Part shown: piece by piece, positions 41,601 to 50,373 of the stretch
Numbering within the stretch: position 1 is the first letter of the stretch
Layout of the letters: each line of letters starts with the position of its first letter
Source of the DNA: Nocardioides pocheonensis
GTDB taxonomy: Bacteria > Actinomycetota > Actinomycetes > Propionibacteriales > Nocardioidaceae
NCBI RefSeq assembly: GCF_003725535.1
Contig: NZ_RJSF01000019.1
Location: 42,537-106,536, forward strand
DNA length: 64,000 bases
Direction of reading: 5' to 3'
Notes under the pieces: generated by a model
What the model saw: the letters and a program-made list of their open reading frames with translations, nothing else
What the model was told of the DNA's origin: nothing
Databases searched by the model: none
Made by a program: the position numbers and the translations under genes

Positions 41601-44025
41601 CGGCTACTACGAGGCGCTCGAGCCGTCGACGTCGACGTACAACTGCCCGGTCCCGGCCGGACCGTGCCCGAACATGTACCGCTTCGTCGGCAACGACCCG
41701 GGCCAGCCGGGGCACCTCAACTCCGACTACAACCCGAGGTTCCGCACGATCGCGGCCACCTTCCAGGGCTGGCCGGGCCTGTACACGGTGACCGACACCG
41801 CGCCCACCCAGGTGGCCAACACGATCATCGACCCGGGCACCACGAACGCCAACCCGGCGCAGTGCGACCTCGGTGACGGGTTCCCGCAGCTGTTCTCGGT
41901 GAGCCGGCCCTACGTCCGCCAGAACACGACCGGTGACACCCGTCAGGTGGTCGTGAAGGGCGTCCACTTCGGCGGCTCCGCCGGCACCCTCCGGCTCGGC
42001 AGCACCGTGGTGCCGACGACCTCGTGGACCGACAGCCAGATCGGGTTCACCGTGCCCGCGTCGCTGAGTGGTCCCCAAGCGATCTCGATCACGCGGTCCG
42101 ACGGCGCGACCGGGTACAACACGGTCACGATCCAGGTGCTGGCACGAGCCTTCGGCGCGAACTCTGCGACCAACCCGGCGGTCTTCGAGGTCGGCCCCGG
42201 CAAGCAGTACGCGACGGTCCAAGCGGCGATCAACGCAGCCCGACCGACCCTGCTGCGGCGCTACTCGCTCGTGGTGGTCTGGCCGAACGCGCAGACCTCG
42301 GCGAACCCGCGGGGCGAGTACACCGAGAACCTTCTGGTCGGCCACCGGATGCGGATCCAGGGCGTCGGTCCCGGCGGCTTCACCGCCTCCGGCGACTACG
42401 TTCCGGGGTCCGTCATCGACGGGCTCGGGTTCAACCCGGACAACGCCCAAGGCGCTGCCTGGCTGACCCTGCTCACCTCCCTGCGCTACACCGGGGACCC
42501 GCAGGTGCCCGACGGCGCGGTGGTGACGTTCCTGCACGACCCGCTCGAGCTGGGTCTGTACGACCCGGCCCTGGACGGCTTCACCATCACCGGCGGCGTC
42601 CAGCAGAACTTCCCGGCCAACGTGAACACGCTGCCCGGTGCGGTGAGCACGCCGTACGGCGCCACGGGTGCTCTGGTCACCCAGGGTGGCGGTGTCTACG
42701 TCCACGACCGCGTGCAGAACCTGCAGCTCACCGACAACGTGATCGTCGGCAACGGCGGCTCGTACGGCGGTGGCATCCGGGTCGGCACGCCGTACCTGAG
42801 CAGCAGCAACACCGGTCTGACGATCGCGCGCAACCAGATCCGTGACAACGGCGGCACGAACCTCGCCGGCGGCGTCGGGATCTTCGCGGGCAGCGGCGGC
42901 TACCGGGTGACCAACAACGCCATCTGCGGAAACTTCTCCGCGGAGTACGGCGGTGGCGTGTCGGCGTACGGCTACCAGGGCAGCACCGGCGGTCGGATCG
43001 ACCACAACCGGATCTGGTTCAACGGCTCGTACGACGAGGGCGGCGGCGTGATGGTCGCCGGCGAGCTGCCGAGCAGCCCGACCGCGCTGTCGCAGGGCAG
43101 TGGGCCGGTCTCCATCGACCACAACCAGGTCTCGACCAACATCGCCAACGACGACGGCGGCGGGATCAGGCTGCTCCAGGCCAGTGGCAGCCACATCACC
43201 CAGACCCAGCGCGAGACGATCTCGATCGTCGACAACGACGTCGTGAACAACGTCTCGGCGCACGAGGGTGGCGGGATCGCCCTGGACGACGCGGTCTTCG
43301 TGGACATCGTCGGCAACACGATCGCCCGCAACGTCACGACCGCGACCGCGGTCACCACCGACGGCATGCCTGCTCCGGCCGGCCTGTCGACCGCGACGAA
43401 CAGCGACCCGCTCCAGGCCAGGCTCCGCAACGGGACCTTCTTCACCCAGAACCGCAGCCAGGTCCTCGCGAACACCACGTTCAGCAAGCCGACGCTGCTC
43501 GACAACGTGTTCTGGGACAACCGGGCAGGCACGTTCACCGACGGCACGGTCACGGGCATCGGCGTCCGACCCGACGGCACCGACGGCGGCGTGGAGAACT
43601 GGGACATGGGGATGACCGACACCCCGCTGGGCCTCCTGAGCCCGCGTGGCTCGGTGATCCAGACGACCCGGGGCACCGACGTCAGCACCGGCGCCCCGAA
43701 CACGAACCGGATCACCGACGCGGTCAGCGTCAAGGACCCGTTCGACCTGACGGTCGACGTGCTCGCCTCGCGCACCTACCCGGCGTTCCGGCAGTCGACG
43801 ATCGTCGCCCAGGTGCTGCCGCCGAACCTGCTCGGCGACTACCACCTCACGGGGACGGGATCGCCGGCGTACGGAGCGGGTCTCGCGTCCCTGCTGGTGG
43901 TCTGGGGCAGCTCGTCGAACCCGAGCCAGCGGCTCCAGTACACCGTGTCGGCCCCGACCGACGACCGCGAGGGCGATCCGCGCGGGACCCGGTACGACGC
44001 GGGCGCAGACCAGGTCAGGCCGTGA
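38647..44025 (+). CDS. Giant secreted SdrD/IPT/beta-helix protein (1,792 aa)
   Basis: A signal peptide (VWVVLAMVASLLPVAVFTAVVQPAATAAS) ends near residue 43. The N-terminal half is a chain of prealbumin-like beta domains. One, at about residues 472-548, has the SdrD B-like calcium motif FIDSNENGKRDPGE. A Pro-rich linker follows at about 846-871, and an IPT/TIG domain at about 1081-1165 (SRPYVRQNTTGDTRQVVVKGVHFGG...). The last 550 residues (from about 1181) form a right-handed parallel beta-helix with PbH1-like GGG and NxI repeats. There is no LPXTG or membrane anchor. GTG at 38647 with RBS GAGGAG is chosen. It heads the oxidase operon; an extracellular scaffold or adhesin is inferred. Confidence 0.88.
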   Translation: MAVHRVIQRSHPVWVVLAMVASLLPVAVFTAVVQPAATAASTGSITMTVKSARSVGAAAGLVHEGDPVTTYKWIVNEDDTGDPGTAAHPGTENCWPARAGAGSSSNPDFADTCPWPSIRSTSGFAPIVAQGNQDDLAAGHALDGLAPGKYLISVTASGFKIGGQHFTVPTTGGTQAVDVRLDPTPLPLSTLRIQVFNDNIPVDSTYEVGAEQPLAGFTAHLTDVFGDVSVDYYGNALCTIYKHANADGTGPMLFDADNRPIIDTSVSTGRCTSNAQGEIVIPNMGPDRYAATVTPPANDQNWVQTTTLEGGRDHDMWFQEGETGYDNEVTKGAELVPMVQFGFVRPKALAVPATNAPTGEIKGLVVAGLPYIGGNPGGLAVENGFPNTLNGGPINKPWVALNDLSGGDAAMYVGRGETNGTFDIKNVPDGTYQLTLWDDDLDYILYSFNVEVADGGITDVGTKAIVGWFTHIHGHVFIDSNENGKRDPGEASVPQFPLTVRERDNSLMDQAVNTTSTNANGAYDIREVYPLGKWTVLEAFDTRYRTTGISYKGENETSWTTRLGGLVDLDFLPIIGLGGEIDWGVQPYQGAENGGIVGTVTYDTTRNELDPADAATEGYQPGIPGIDVRLYASVPCQATTDADKANECRQGKEIVPLQVPDPNNAGAMIDNPSADRGSLVKGPELSDAYTSEKWDAPRGCTAYDFNGDPLTDQRALPDFGSDANHLCLESPMMGVAINPSDTTPGNAGQTVNGNYGFATSKLNLYAPGNPKNPAPNHDFPLYGNLADAGYPEQDLGAGDYIVAVDIPDNPVGGGKMYKATSEGDVNVFTGDGYLPQENMSSITPAEQADPPGPPAPDPTPPSQPPSQQAGIISPCAGPLHKVDVTEDSNPDFLAGGGSPFQGQDRPSCDAKLVTVRAGQATAPNFNLFTDVPIPTHFWGLTLNDLGLSYDKRSIQYGEAQPLPFVPMGLYDWAGRLVDTVHTDSNGYYEALEPSTSTYNCPVPAGPCPNMYRFVGNDPGQPGHLNSDYNPRFRTIAATFQGWPGLYTVTDTAPTQVANTIIDPGTTNANPAQCDLGDGFPQLFSVSRPYVRQNTTGDTRQVVVKGVHFGGSAGTLRLGSTVVPTTSWTDSQIGFTVPASLSGPQAISITRSDGATGYNTVTIQVLARAFGANSATNPAVFEVGPGKQYATVQAAINAARPTLLRRYSLVVVWPNAQTSANPRGEYTENLLVGHRMRIQGVGPGGFTASGDYVPGSVIDGLGFNPDNAQGAAWLTLLTSLRYTGDPQVPDGAVVTFLHDPLELGLYDPALDGFTITGGVQQNFPANVNTLPGAVSTPYGATGALVTQGGGVYVHDRVQNLQLTDNVIVGNGGSYGGGIRVGTPYLSSSNTGLTIARNQIRDNGGTNLAGGVGIFAGSGGYRVTNNAICGNFSAEYGGGVSAYGYQGSTGGRIDHNRIWFNGSYDEGGGVMVAGELPSSPTALSQGSGPVSIDHNQVSTNIANDDGGGIRLLQASGSHITQTQRETISIVDNDVVNNVSAHEGGGIALDDAVFVDIVGNTIARNVTTATAVTTDGMPAPAGLSTATNSDPLQARLRNGTFFTQNRSQVLANTTFSKPTLLDNVFWDNRAGTFTDGTVTGIGVRPDGTDGGVENWDMGMTDTPLGLLSPRGSVIQTTRGTDVSTGAPNTNRITDAVSVKDPFDLTVDVLASRTYPAFRQSTIVAQVLPPNLLGDYHLTGTGSPAYGAGLASLLVVWGSSSNPSQRLQYTVSAPTDDREGDPRGTRYDAGADQVRP

Positions 44026-44098
44026 CGGCCGCCCCTCCGGCAGCAGCGTCGCCGGCACCCAGCAGACGAATCCGTCCACCTCGAGCAGAGGAGCAGCA

Positions 44099-45379
44099 AT
44101 GACCGACCAGAACTCGCGGGCCGCTGGTGAGCGACCCCTCAGCCGGAGGGCACTCCTGACCGGGTCTCTCGGGGTCGGCATCGTCGTGGCCGGGGCGCGC
44201 TCCTCCATGGGTGCTTCGTCCGGGCCGAGCACGCTCGCGCGGCTGGCCGGGACGGCGCACCCGCAGAAGACCGTGCACCTCGCGGGCACGGACGGCTGGG
44301 TCTCGATGCCGGCCGGGTCGCCGGCGGACGCGCCGTTCTTCCCCGACAGCCTCGCACCCGACCCGTTCAACACCTACGTGTTCGGGTTCCGCGACGTGAC
44401 CGGGATGACCGCGCAGCAGGTCGCCGCGCAACGGGGCAAGGCGCAGATCAGCGCGCCGATGCTGTCCTTCGACGAGGAGGACGACATCACCATCACGCTG
44501 TCCAACCTCGGGCTCCTCGTCCGGCCGGACCTGTTCGACGGTCACACGTTGCACTGGCACGGGTTCGTCAACGCGATCCCGCTGTTCGACGGCGTTCCGG
44601 AGCTGTCGCTCGCCGTGCCGGTGGGCCGCGACTTCTCCTACTTCTACCGCCCTCACGACGCCGGCACGTACATGTACCACTGCCACTTCGAGGACGTCGA
44701 GCACGTGCAGATGGGCATGACCGGGATGGTGTTCATCCGGCCGGCCCAGAACAAGGCGCCCGTGGGATCGGACCCGCTGGGCACGAAGTACGCCTACAAC
44801 GACCACGACGGCTCGACCCGCTACGACCGCGAGTTCGCGTTCATGCTCACCGAGCTCTGGTCGGCGGCCCACTACCGCGACGCGCACATCCAGGTCAGCG
44901 ACTGGACCGACTACGACCCGAGCTTCTGGTTGCTCAACGGTCGCGGCTACCCCGACACGCTCCAGCCCGGCGGCGACCCGCTGTCGACCGCCGCGGGACG
45001 GCTGCAGTACCAGCCGATCACCTCGCTGGTGCGCTGCAACGCAGGGGACCGGGTGCTGCTGAGGATGTCCAACCTGGGCTACCAGAACCACGCGATGACC
45101 GTCGACAACATCGACCTCACGATCGTGGCGAAGGACGCCAGCCTGCTCAAGGGCCGCGACGGCACGCAGAACTACATCGTGACGAACACGGTCGACGTGG
45201 GACCCGGCGAGAGCAGGGACGTGATCTTCGTGGCTCCCGGGCCCGGCGAGTACCTCCTCTACGACCGCAACTACTCCTACCTGGCCAACGGCGGTGGGCC
45301 CGGCTACGGCGGGATGATGACGAAGATCCTCGTCGGCGCGCCGGGCACCTATCCCGCCCAGTCGGCCGCGAACGCCTGA
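44099..45379 (+). CDS. Multicopper oxidase 1 (type 1 Cu plus half trinuclear site)
   Basis: This 426-residue two-cupredoxin protein has a Tat signal (LSRRALLTGSLGVGIVVAG). Domain 1 has H149-T-L-H152-W-H154-G and H194-C195-H196-x5-H202-x4-M207. That is a full type 1 copper set (H149, C195, H202, M207) and four trinuclear-type histidines (H152, H154, H194, H196). Domain 2 has lost the matching ligands: only YQNHAMTVDN and LLYDRNYSY stand where HxH and HxH are expected. Alone it lacks a complete trinuclear centre. RBS GAGGAG lies upstream. It is followed 20 bases later by oxidase 2, which carries the complementary histidines. Ligand roles are inferred from motif spacing. Confidence 0.9.
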   Translation: MTDQNSRAAGERPLSRRALLTGSLGVGIVVAGARSSMGASSGPSTLARLAGTAHPQKTVHLAGTDGWVSMPAGSPADAPFFPDSLAPDPFNTYVFGFRDVTGMTAQQVAAQRGKAQISAPMLSFDEEDDITITLSNLGLLVRPDLFDGHTLHWHGFVNAIPLFDGVPELSLAVPVGRDFSYFYRPHDAGTYMYHCHFEDVEHVQMGMTGMVFIRPAQNKAPVGSDPLGTKYAYNDHDGSTRYDREFAFMLTELWSAAHYRDAHIQVSDWTDYDPSFWLLNGRGYPDTLQPGGDPLSTAAGRLQYQPITSLVRCNAGDRVLLRMSNLGYQNHAMTVDNIDLTIVAKDASLLKGRDGTQNYIVTNTVDVGPGESRDVIFVAPGPGEYLLYDRNYSYLANGGGPGYGGMMTKILVGAPGTYPAQSAANA

Positions 45380-45399
45380 AGCCCACGAGGAGACCTGCC

Positions 45400-46707
45400 A
45401 TGACCACAACCGGAAAGCTCCGGACCAGGTTCGCCGAGCGCCGCGTCACGATCGGCCTCGCCCTCACCGCACTGCTCCTGGCCGGTGTGCCGGCGATGTC
45501 CACGGCCGGTGCGGCCACCTCCGAGGGCCTCGAGTGCGCGTCGGCGACCCAGCAGACCTTCAACCTGACCGCCGGCGACGGCTACGTCAGCACGCCCGAC
45601 GGCAACTCGCTCTACATGTGGAGCTACGGGATGTCCTCGGGCGGCTTCCAGCTGCCGGGTCCGACGCTGTGCGTCGTCTCCGGGCAGAAGGTCACGGTGG
45701 TGCTGCACAACACGCTGCCCGAGGAGACCTCGATCGTCTTCCCCGGCCAGCGCGGCGTGACGGCCGACGGTGACCCGGCCCAGCCGCAGCTCAACGCCAC
45801 CGGCGGGATGACCTCGATGGTGCAGGCGGCGGACGCGAACAGCGGCTCGGTGACCTACGAGTTCACGGCCGGCAGCCCGGGCACCTACCTCTACGAGTCG
45901 GGCACGGACATGAACAAGCAGGTCCAGATGGGCCTGTACGGCGCGCTCGTCGTCCGGCCGGCCGGGCATCCCGACCAGGTCAACAACCGCGCCGACTCGA
46001 AGTTCGACCCCCAGCACGAGTACGTCTTCCTGCTCTCCGAGGTCGACCCCGACCTGCACCTCGCGGTGGAGCGGCACGACCCGGTGGACTGGTCGTCGTA
46101 CCGGGCCCGCTACTTCATGATCAACGGCCGGAGCATGCCGGACACGCTGGCCCCGAACCACGCGTCCTGGCTGCCCCACCAGCCGTACGGGGCCCTGGTC
46201 CACATCAAGCCGTACGACGCCTCGACCAACCCTGATCCGGCGGTGATCCGCTACCTCAACGCCGGCACCGTGAACTACCCCTTCCACCCGCACGGCAGCG
46301 ACGAGCGGGTCGTGAACACCGACGGGCAGGCGCTGGCCGGCAGCAACGCCGAGGACCTGTCCTACCTGAAGTACGACATCGACGTGCAGCCGGGGCAGTC
46401 GGTCGACGCTCTCATGGACTGGCGCGACGCGGAGCACTGGAACGCCTCGACGAACCCCATCCCGACGACGATCCCGGCGATCACCGACCAGCTGCTCGTC
46501 GGACCGGACACGTGGTTCAGCGAGTCGCCGTACCTCGGCTCGAAGGGCGCGGTTCCCACGAACATCACCGACAACAACCAGTGCGGTGAGTACTACCACG
46601 TGGCGCACAGCCACGCGCTGGAGCAAGCCACCAACTACGGCGCGACCTTCGGGGGGATGATGACGGTCTTCCGCATCGACCCGCCCGCCGGTTGCCCGGC
46701 GAACTGA
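45400..46707 (+). CDS. Multicopper oxidase 2 (trinuclear half only)
   Basis: This 435-residue secreted paralogue has a signal near residues 15-38 (RRVTIGLALTALLLAGVPA). Domain 1 is stripped: the HWHG position reads VFPG and the HCH position reads YESGTDMNKQVQMG. Domain 2 keeps Y293-P-F-H296-P-H298-G and H400-V-A-H403-S404-H405. These are the two HxH pairs of a trinuclear site, with the type 1 His replaced by Tyr293 and the type 1 Cys by Ser404. It therefore cannot bind type 1 copper there, but it can supply the four histidines missing from oxidase 1. RBS GAGGAG. A subunit role is inferred. Confidence 0.88.
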   Translation: MTTTGKLRTRFAERRVTIGLALTALLLAGVPAMSTAGAATSEGLECASATQQTFNLTAGDGYVSTPDGNSLYMWSYGMSSGGFQLPGPTLCVVSGQKVTVVLHNTLPEETSIVFPGQRGVTADGDPAQPQLNATGGMTSMVQAADANSGSVTYEFTAGSPGTYLYESGTDMNKQVQMGLYGALVVRPAGHPDQVNNRADSKFDPQHEYVFLLSEVDPDLHLAVERHDPVDWSSYRARYFMINGRSMPDTLAPNHASWLPHQPYGALVHIKPYDASTNPDPAVIRYLNAGTVNYPFHPHGSDERVVNTDGQALAGSNAEDLSYLKYDIDVQPGQSVDALMDWRDAEHWNASTNPIPTTIPAITDQLLVGPDTWFSESPYLGSKGAVPTNITDNNQCGEYYHVAHSHALEQATNYGATFGGMMTVFRIDPPAGCPAN

Positions 46708-46717
46708 GGACCGTGCG

Positions 46718-49700
46718 ATGAACACCACCCGACCGAGTTCCTCCTTCGGTGCTCACCTTCTTCTCACCGTCCTGACCACCCTGGCGCTGGTCGCGGCCGT
46801 CACCTCCCTGGTGGCCGCGCCGGCCCGCGCAGCCCGATCGGCGTCGACCGGGGTGCGCGTGGCCGCCCCCCAGGCCGTCGCCCCCGGTTCCGCCGCCGAA
46901 CCGCGTGCGGTCGCCCCCCAGGCCGCAGCCGCGGTCGGCAAGCTGACGCCGTCGGGCTGCGTGCGGGCCGCTGGCAACGCCCAGTGCGACCTGTACGCGA
47001 TGGGCGGGAGCACGCAATTGCTCGGCCAGACCCTGCCGATCTGGGGGTTCTCCACGACCGGAGCGGCCGGTAGCGCGACTGCACCCGGCCCGGTGCTGGT
47101 CGTGCAGCAAGGGGACACGGTGTCGATCACCCTGCACAACCAGCTGTCGGACAACGTCTCCCTGTCCCTGCCCGGGCAGCCGGCTTCAGCGTTCACGCAG
47201 GGCCTCTCGGCAGCCGACCAGACCACCGGCGCGACACCGGGCGGCACCGCGACGTACACGTTCCACGCGGACCGTCCCGGCACGTTCCTCTACGAGGCCG
47301 GTCACACCCCGCAGGGTGCCCGTCAGGTGGCGATGGGACTGGCGGGTGCGCTGGTGGTCCTGCGCACCGACGCCACCGCCTCCGGCCACGCCTTCGACGA
47401 CGAGTCGGTCGTCGTGCTCAGCGACATGGACCCGCGGCTGAACGCCGCTCCGGCGACCTTCGACATGCGCAGCTACCGGGCCCAGTGGCGGCTGATCAAC
47501 GGCAAGCCGTTCCCGTCCACCAACCCGATCGCCACGGACCAGGGCCACACCGTCCTGCTGCGCTACGTGAACGCCGGCAGTGTCGCGCACCCGATGAGCC
47601 TGCTCGGCGCCAACCAGCTCGAGGTGGCGCAGGACGGTCACGACTTCCCGCAGGCGCTGCGCACGGTCGTCGCCGAGGTGGACTCGGGCACGACCCTCGA
47701 CGCGCTGGTGACGATGCCCAGCGGCCCGGAGTCCCGCGTGACCCTGTACGAGACCGGGTCCCACCTGGACAACGTCGGCCAGACCGAGCTCGACCCGACC
47801 AAGGTCGCGGTCGGAGGCATGATGACCTTCCTCGACACGCAGGCGCCGCCGCCGACCAGCGACCTCGTCGGGCCCTCGCCGAGCAACGTCACGGTCACCC
47901 CGTCGCGCTCGGCCGGCACCGCGCCGGTCACGGTCACCGCAGACCTCAGCGACGTGCGCCACGGCGGCTCCAACGTGACCGCTGCCGAGTTCGTCGTGGA
48001 CGACCCGTCGGTCGCCGTCGGGAACGGCATCCCGATGGGCCCCGCAGCGGCGTTCGGCACTCCCACGGCCAGTGTGACCGGGACGATCCCGGTCTCACCG
48101 CCGGCCGGGCAGACCTGCACGCCGGCCACCGGCCCGGTCCCGGTGACCCTCGAGTGCCTCTCGGCCGGGAAGCACATCGTCTACGTCCGCGGCCAGGACT
48201 CCGCGCACAACTGGGGAGTCGTCGGCTCGGTCGTGCTGAACCTGCCCAAGACGGGTCCGACGACCCGCGACGCGACCACCACCCCGGCCGTCGCGAACGG
48301 GACGGGTCCGGTCGCAGTGTCGGCCACGGGTGACGACAGCGCGGCCGACGGCCTGATCGACGGCGCCGAGCTCTTCCTCGACGCGATCGGGAGCGACGGC
48401 TCCGGTACGCCGATGCTGCTCAACCGGTCCGCGGCGATCGTCAGCGAGGACCTGACCGTCCCGGCAGCGCTGCCGGCCGGCCAGACGTGCGCCACCCAGC
48501 CGCTGGTGGCGGCCTGCCTCTCGGAGGGGACGCACCACCTGTACCTGCACAGCCACGACGACCTCGGTCTGTGGGGCCCCGTGCTCGACGTGCCGTTCAG
48601 GGTCGACCGGACCGGGCCGGCCGTGGATGCGGCGAGCGTGACACCGAACCCGAGCAACGGCCTCCTATCGCCTCCGGGTGACAGCGGGTACCTGAGGGTC
48701 TCGGCCCTGATCACCGACCGCGACTCGCTCAGCGGCGCGCTGCAGGGCAAGGTCGTCCGTGCCGAGGGCTTCTTCGCACCGTCGTCGACGAACCCGGCCC
48801 CGGGGTCAGGCTTCGCCCTGCTCCCGGTCGACGGGACGCTCGACTCCACCAGCGAGAACGTCTACGGGCTGATCCCGCTGTCGCAGGTGCGGGTCAAGGC
48901 CAACGGCACCTACCAGGTGCTGGTCCGCGGCAAGGACGACGCGGGCAACTGGGGTGCCCTGTTCGCGGTCTCGCTCGTGATCGACAAGACCGCACCGACC
49001 CTGGGTGCCCTCACCGCCTCGCCGAACCCGACTGCAGGCGCAGCCAACCTCACGCTGACCGCCCCGGTCACCGGCGACACGTCGTTCCAGACCGCGGAGC
49101 TGTGGACCGGCACGACCGATCCGGGCGTGGGCAAGGCGACGCGCGTCAACGTCGGCTACGTCAACGGCTCGGTCGTGGTGACCGTCCCGCTGGCCGGGTA
49201 CCCCTCCGGCAGCAGGCAGTTCAACCTCCGGGTCCAGGACATGGCCGGCAACTGGAGCAACGCGGCCAGCACGACGGTCACGGTGTCTTCGGCAGGGCTC
49301 CTGTCCGACTCCTTCGAGAGCGGCACCCTGAGCCTGTGGTCCTCGATCACCGGGTCGCCGACCGTCACGACCGCAGCCGGTCTGCTGCCGACCGACGGGA
49401 CGAACAAGGGCATGCAGGTGACGCTGCCGCAGGTCGGCTACGTCGTCGACGACAGCCCGGCGGCGGAGACGGCGTACCACGCCCGGTTCGCCTTCTCGGG
49501 CGCTTCGATGGCGATCCCGAGCGCCAACACCACGGCGATCACGGTGTTCGAGGCCCGGACCGCCTCCGGTTCGGCGTACTCCGTCCAGGTCGGGCGGAGC
49601 GGAGGCGGCACGGGACCTGCCACCCGGGTCCGGATCGTGATGTCGCGGTCCGGGGCCGGGGCGGTCACCGGAGCCTGGGTGAACCTGACGGCCGGAGCCC

Positions 49701-49921
49701 ATCGGCTGCAGACCGACTGGCTGTCGGGACCGGCGACCGGTGCCGGCCAGGGAAGCCTGCGGCTCAGCGTGGACGGCGTGGTGTCGTCGACGCTGACGGG
49801 GAACACCAGCACCCTGCGCATCGAGAGCGTGCGGCTCGGCCTGATCGCGGGCCTCAACAACGCCTGGACGGGTCGAGCATTCTTCGACACGTTCACCTCC
49901 TCGCGAACGAGCCTGCCGTGA
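46718..49921 (+). CDS. Multicopper oxidase-like protein 3, ligand-less, with Ig-like and C-terminal domains
   Basis: This 1,067-residue secreted protein has a Sec signal (LLLTVLTTLALVAAVTSLVAAPARA). Residues to about 390 form two cupredoxin domains homologous to oxidase 2, but HWHG is SLPG, HCH is YEAGHT, and HPxHxHG is HPMSLLG, so nearly all copper ligands are gone. Repeated Ig-like units follow (about residues 400-850, with V-x-V-T-A-D and KTAPTLGALTASPNPT motifs), then a jelly-roll/LamG-like domain (LLSDSFESGTLSLWS to the end). It may be a structural partner of the other two oxidases and bind carbohydrate or cell wall. Its TGA overlaps the next ATG. Confidence 0.85.
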   Translation: MNTTRPSSSFGAHLLLTVLTTLALVAAVTSLVAAPARAARSASTGVRVAAPQAVAPGSAAEPRAVAPQAAAAVGKLTPSGCVRAAGNAQCDLYAMGGSTQLLGQTLPIWGFSTTGAAGSATAPGPVLVVQQGDTVSITLHNQLSDNVSLSLPGQPASAFTQGLSAADQTTGATPGGTATYTFHADRPGTFLYEAGHTPQGARQVAMGLAGALVVLRTDATASGHAFDDESVVVLSDMDPRLNAAPATFDMRSYRAQWRLINGKPFPSTNPIATDQGHTVLLRYVNAGSVAHPMSLLGANQLEVAQDGHDFPQALRTVVAEVDSGTTLDALVTMPSGPESRVTLYETGSHLDNVGQTELDPTKVAVGGMMTFLDTQAPPPTSDLVGPSPSNVTVTPSRSAGTAPVTVTADLSDVRHGGSNVTAAEFVVDDPSVAVGNGIPMGPAAAFGTPTASVTGTIPVSPPAGQTCTPATGPVPVTLECLSAGKHIVYVRGQDSAHNWGVVGSVVLNLPKTGPTTRDATTTPAVANGTGPVAVSATGDDSAADGLIDGAELFLDAIGSDGSGTPMLLNRSAAIVSEDLTVPAALPAGQTCATQPLVAACLSEGTHHLYLHSHDDLGLWGPVLDVPFRVDRTGPAVDAASVTPNPSNGLLSPPGDSGYLRVSALITDRDSLSGALQGKVVRAEGFFAPSSTNPAPGSGFALLPVDGTLDSTSENVYGLIPLSQVRVKANGTYQVLVRGKDDAGNWGALFAVSLVIDKTAPTLGALTASPNPTAGAANLTLTAPVTGDTSFQTAELWTGTTDPGVGKATRVNVGYVNGSVVVTVPLAGYPSGSRQFNLRVQDMAGNWSNAASTTVTVSSAGLLSDSFESGTLSLWSSITGSPTVTTAAGLLPTDGTNKGMQVTLPQVGYVVDDSPAAETAYHARFAFSGASMAIPSANTTAITVFEARTASGSAYSVQVGRSGGGTGPATRVRIVMSRSGAGAVTGAWVNLTAGAHRLQTDWLSGPATGAGQGSLRLSVDGVVSSTLTGNTSTLRIESVRLGLIAGLNNAWTGRAFFDTFTSSRTSLP

Positions 49922-50373
49922 TGCCGCGGCGGTTCGTCCTCAACGTGGTGCTCCTCGCGGTGGTCGCCGTCCTGGCCGCCATGTGCGCGGTGCTGGCGCT
50001 CCGGCTCGGGCCGGAGGCCCGGGGCGCCACGGGGCCGGTGCCGCGCAGCGCCGGGCTCGAGAAGGTCACCGGCGTACGCATCTCGCGCGTCGCGGTGGTC
50101 GGTGACGGGGGTCTCGTGACGGTCTTCTACGTCGTCCTCGACCCGGAGAAGGCCAGCCGGTTCCAGGCCGACCGCGAGCACAGCCCGAGGCTCAGCAGCG
50201 AGCGGCGCGACGGCGGCACCCAGCGCACCTCGATCATGCGCACCGGGCACCAGATGCGGGCCGGCCAGACCTACTACCTCGTCTACCAGAACACCGGGAA
50301 CGCCGTCCGCTCCGGGGAGACGATCACGCTGACCTACGGAGGCCGCGCGCTCCACCACGTCCCGGTGCTGTGA
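49921..50373 (+). CDS. Membrane-anchored small protein, 150 aa
   Basis: One N-terminal helix (FVLNVVLLAVVAVLAAMCAVLALRLG) is followed by an outside domain of about 115 residues with predicted strands (TGVRISRVAVVGDGGLVTVFYVVLD, YYLVYQNTGNAVRSGETITLTYGG). No family is recognised. A HH pair at the C-terminus (ALHHVPVL) and scattered Met/His could bind copper, but this is weak. It is translationally coupled on both sides by TGATG overlaps, between oxidase 3 and CopCD, so it almost certainly serves the same system. Confidence 0.75.
   Translation: MPRRFVLNVVLLAVVAVLAAMCAVLALRLGPEARGATGPVPRSAGLEKVTGVRISRVAVVGDGGLVTVFYVVLDPEKASRFQADREHSPRLSSERRDGGTQRTSIMRTGHQMRAGQTYYLVYQNTGNAVRSGETITLTYGGRALHHVPVL

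Noticed and set aside
38593-44373. A 1,926-codon open frame on the minus strand opposite the giant protein and oxidase 1
   Set aside because: It is the antisense shadow of GC-rich codons. Its translation is Arg/Val/Asp-rich low complexity without domains, while the plus strand has signal peptides, domains and ribosome binding sites.
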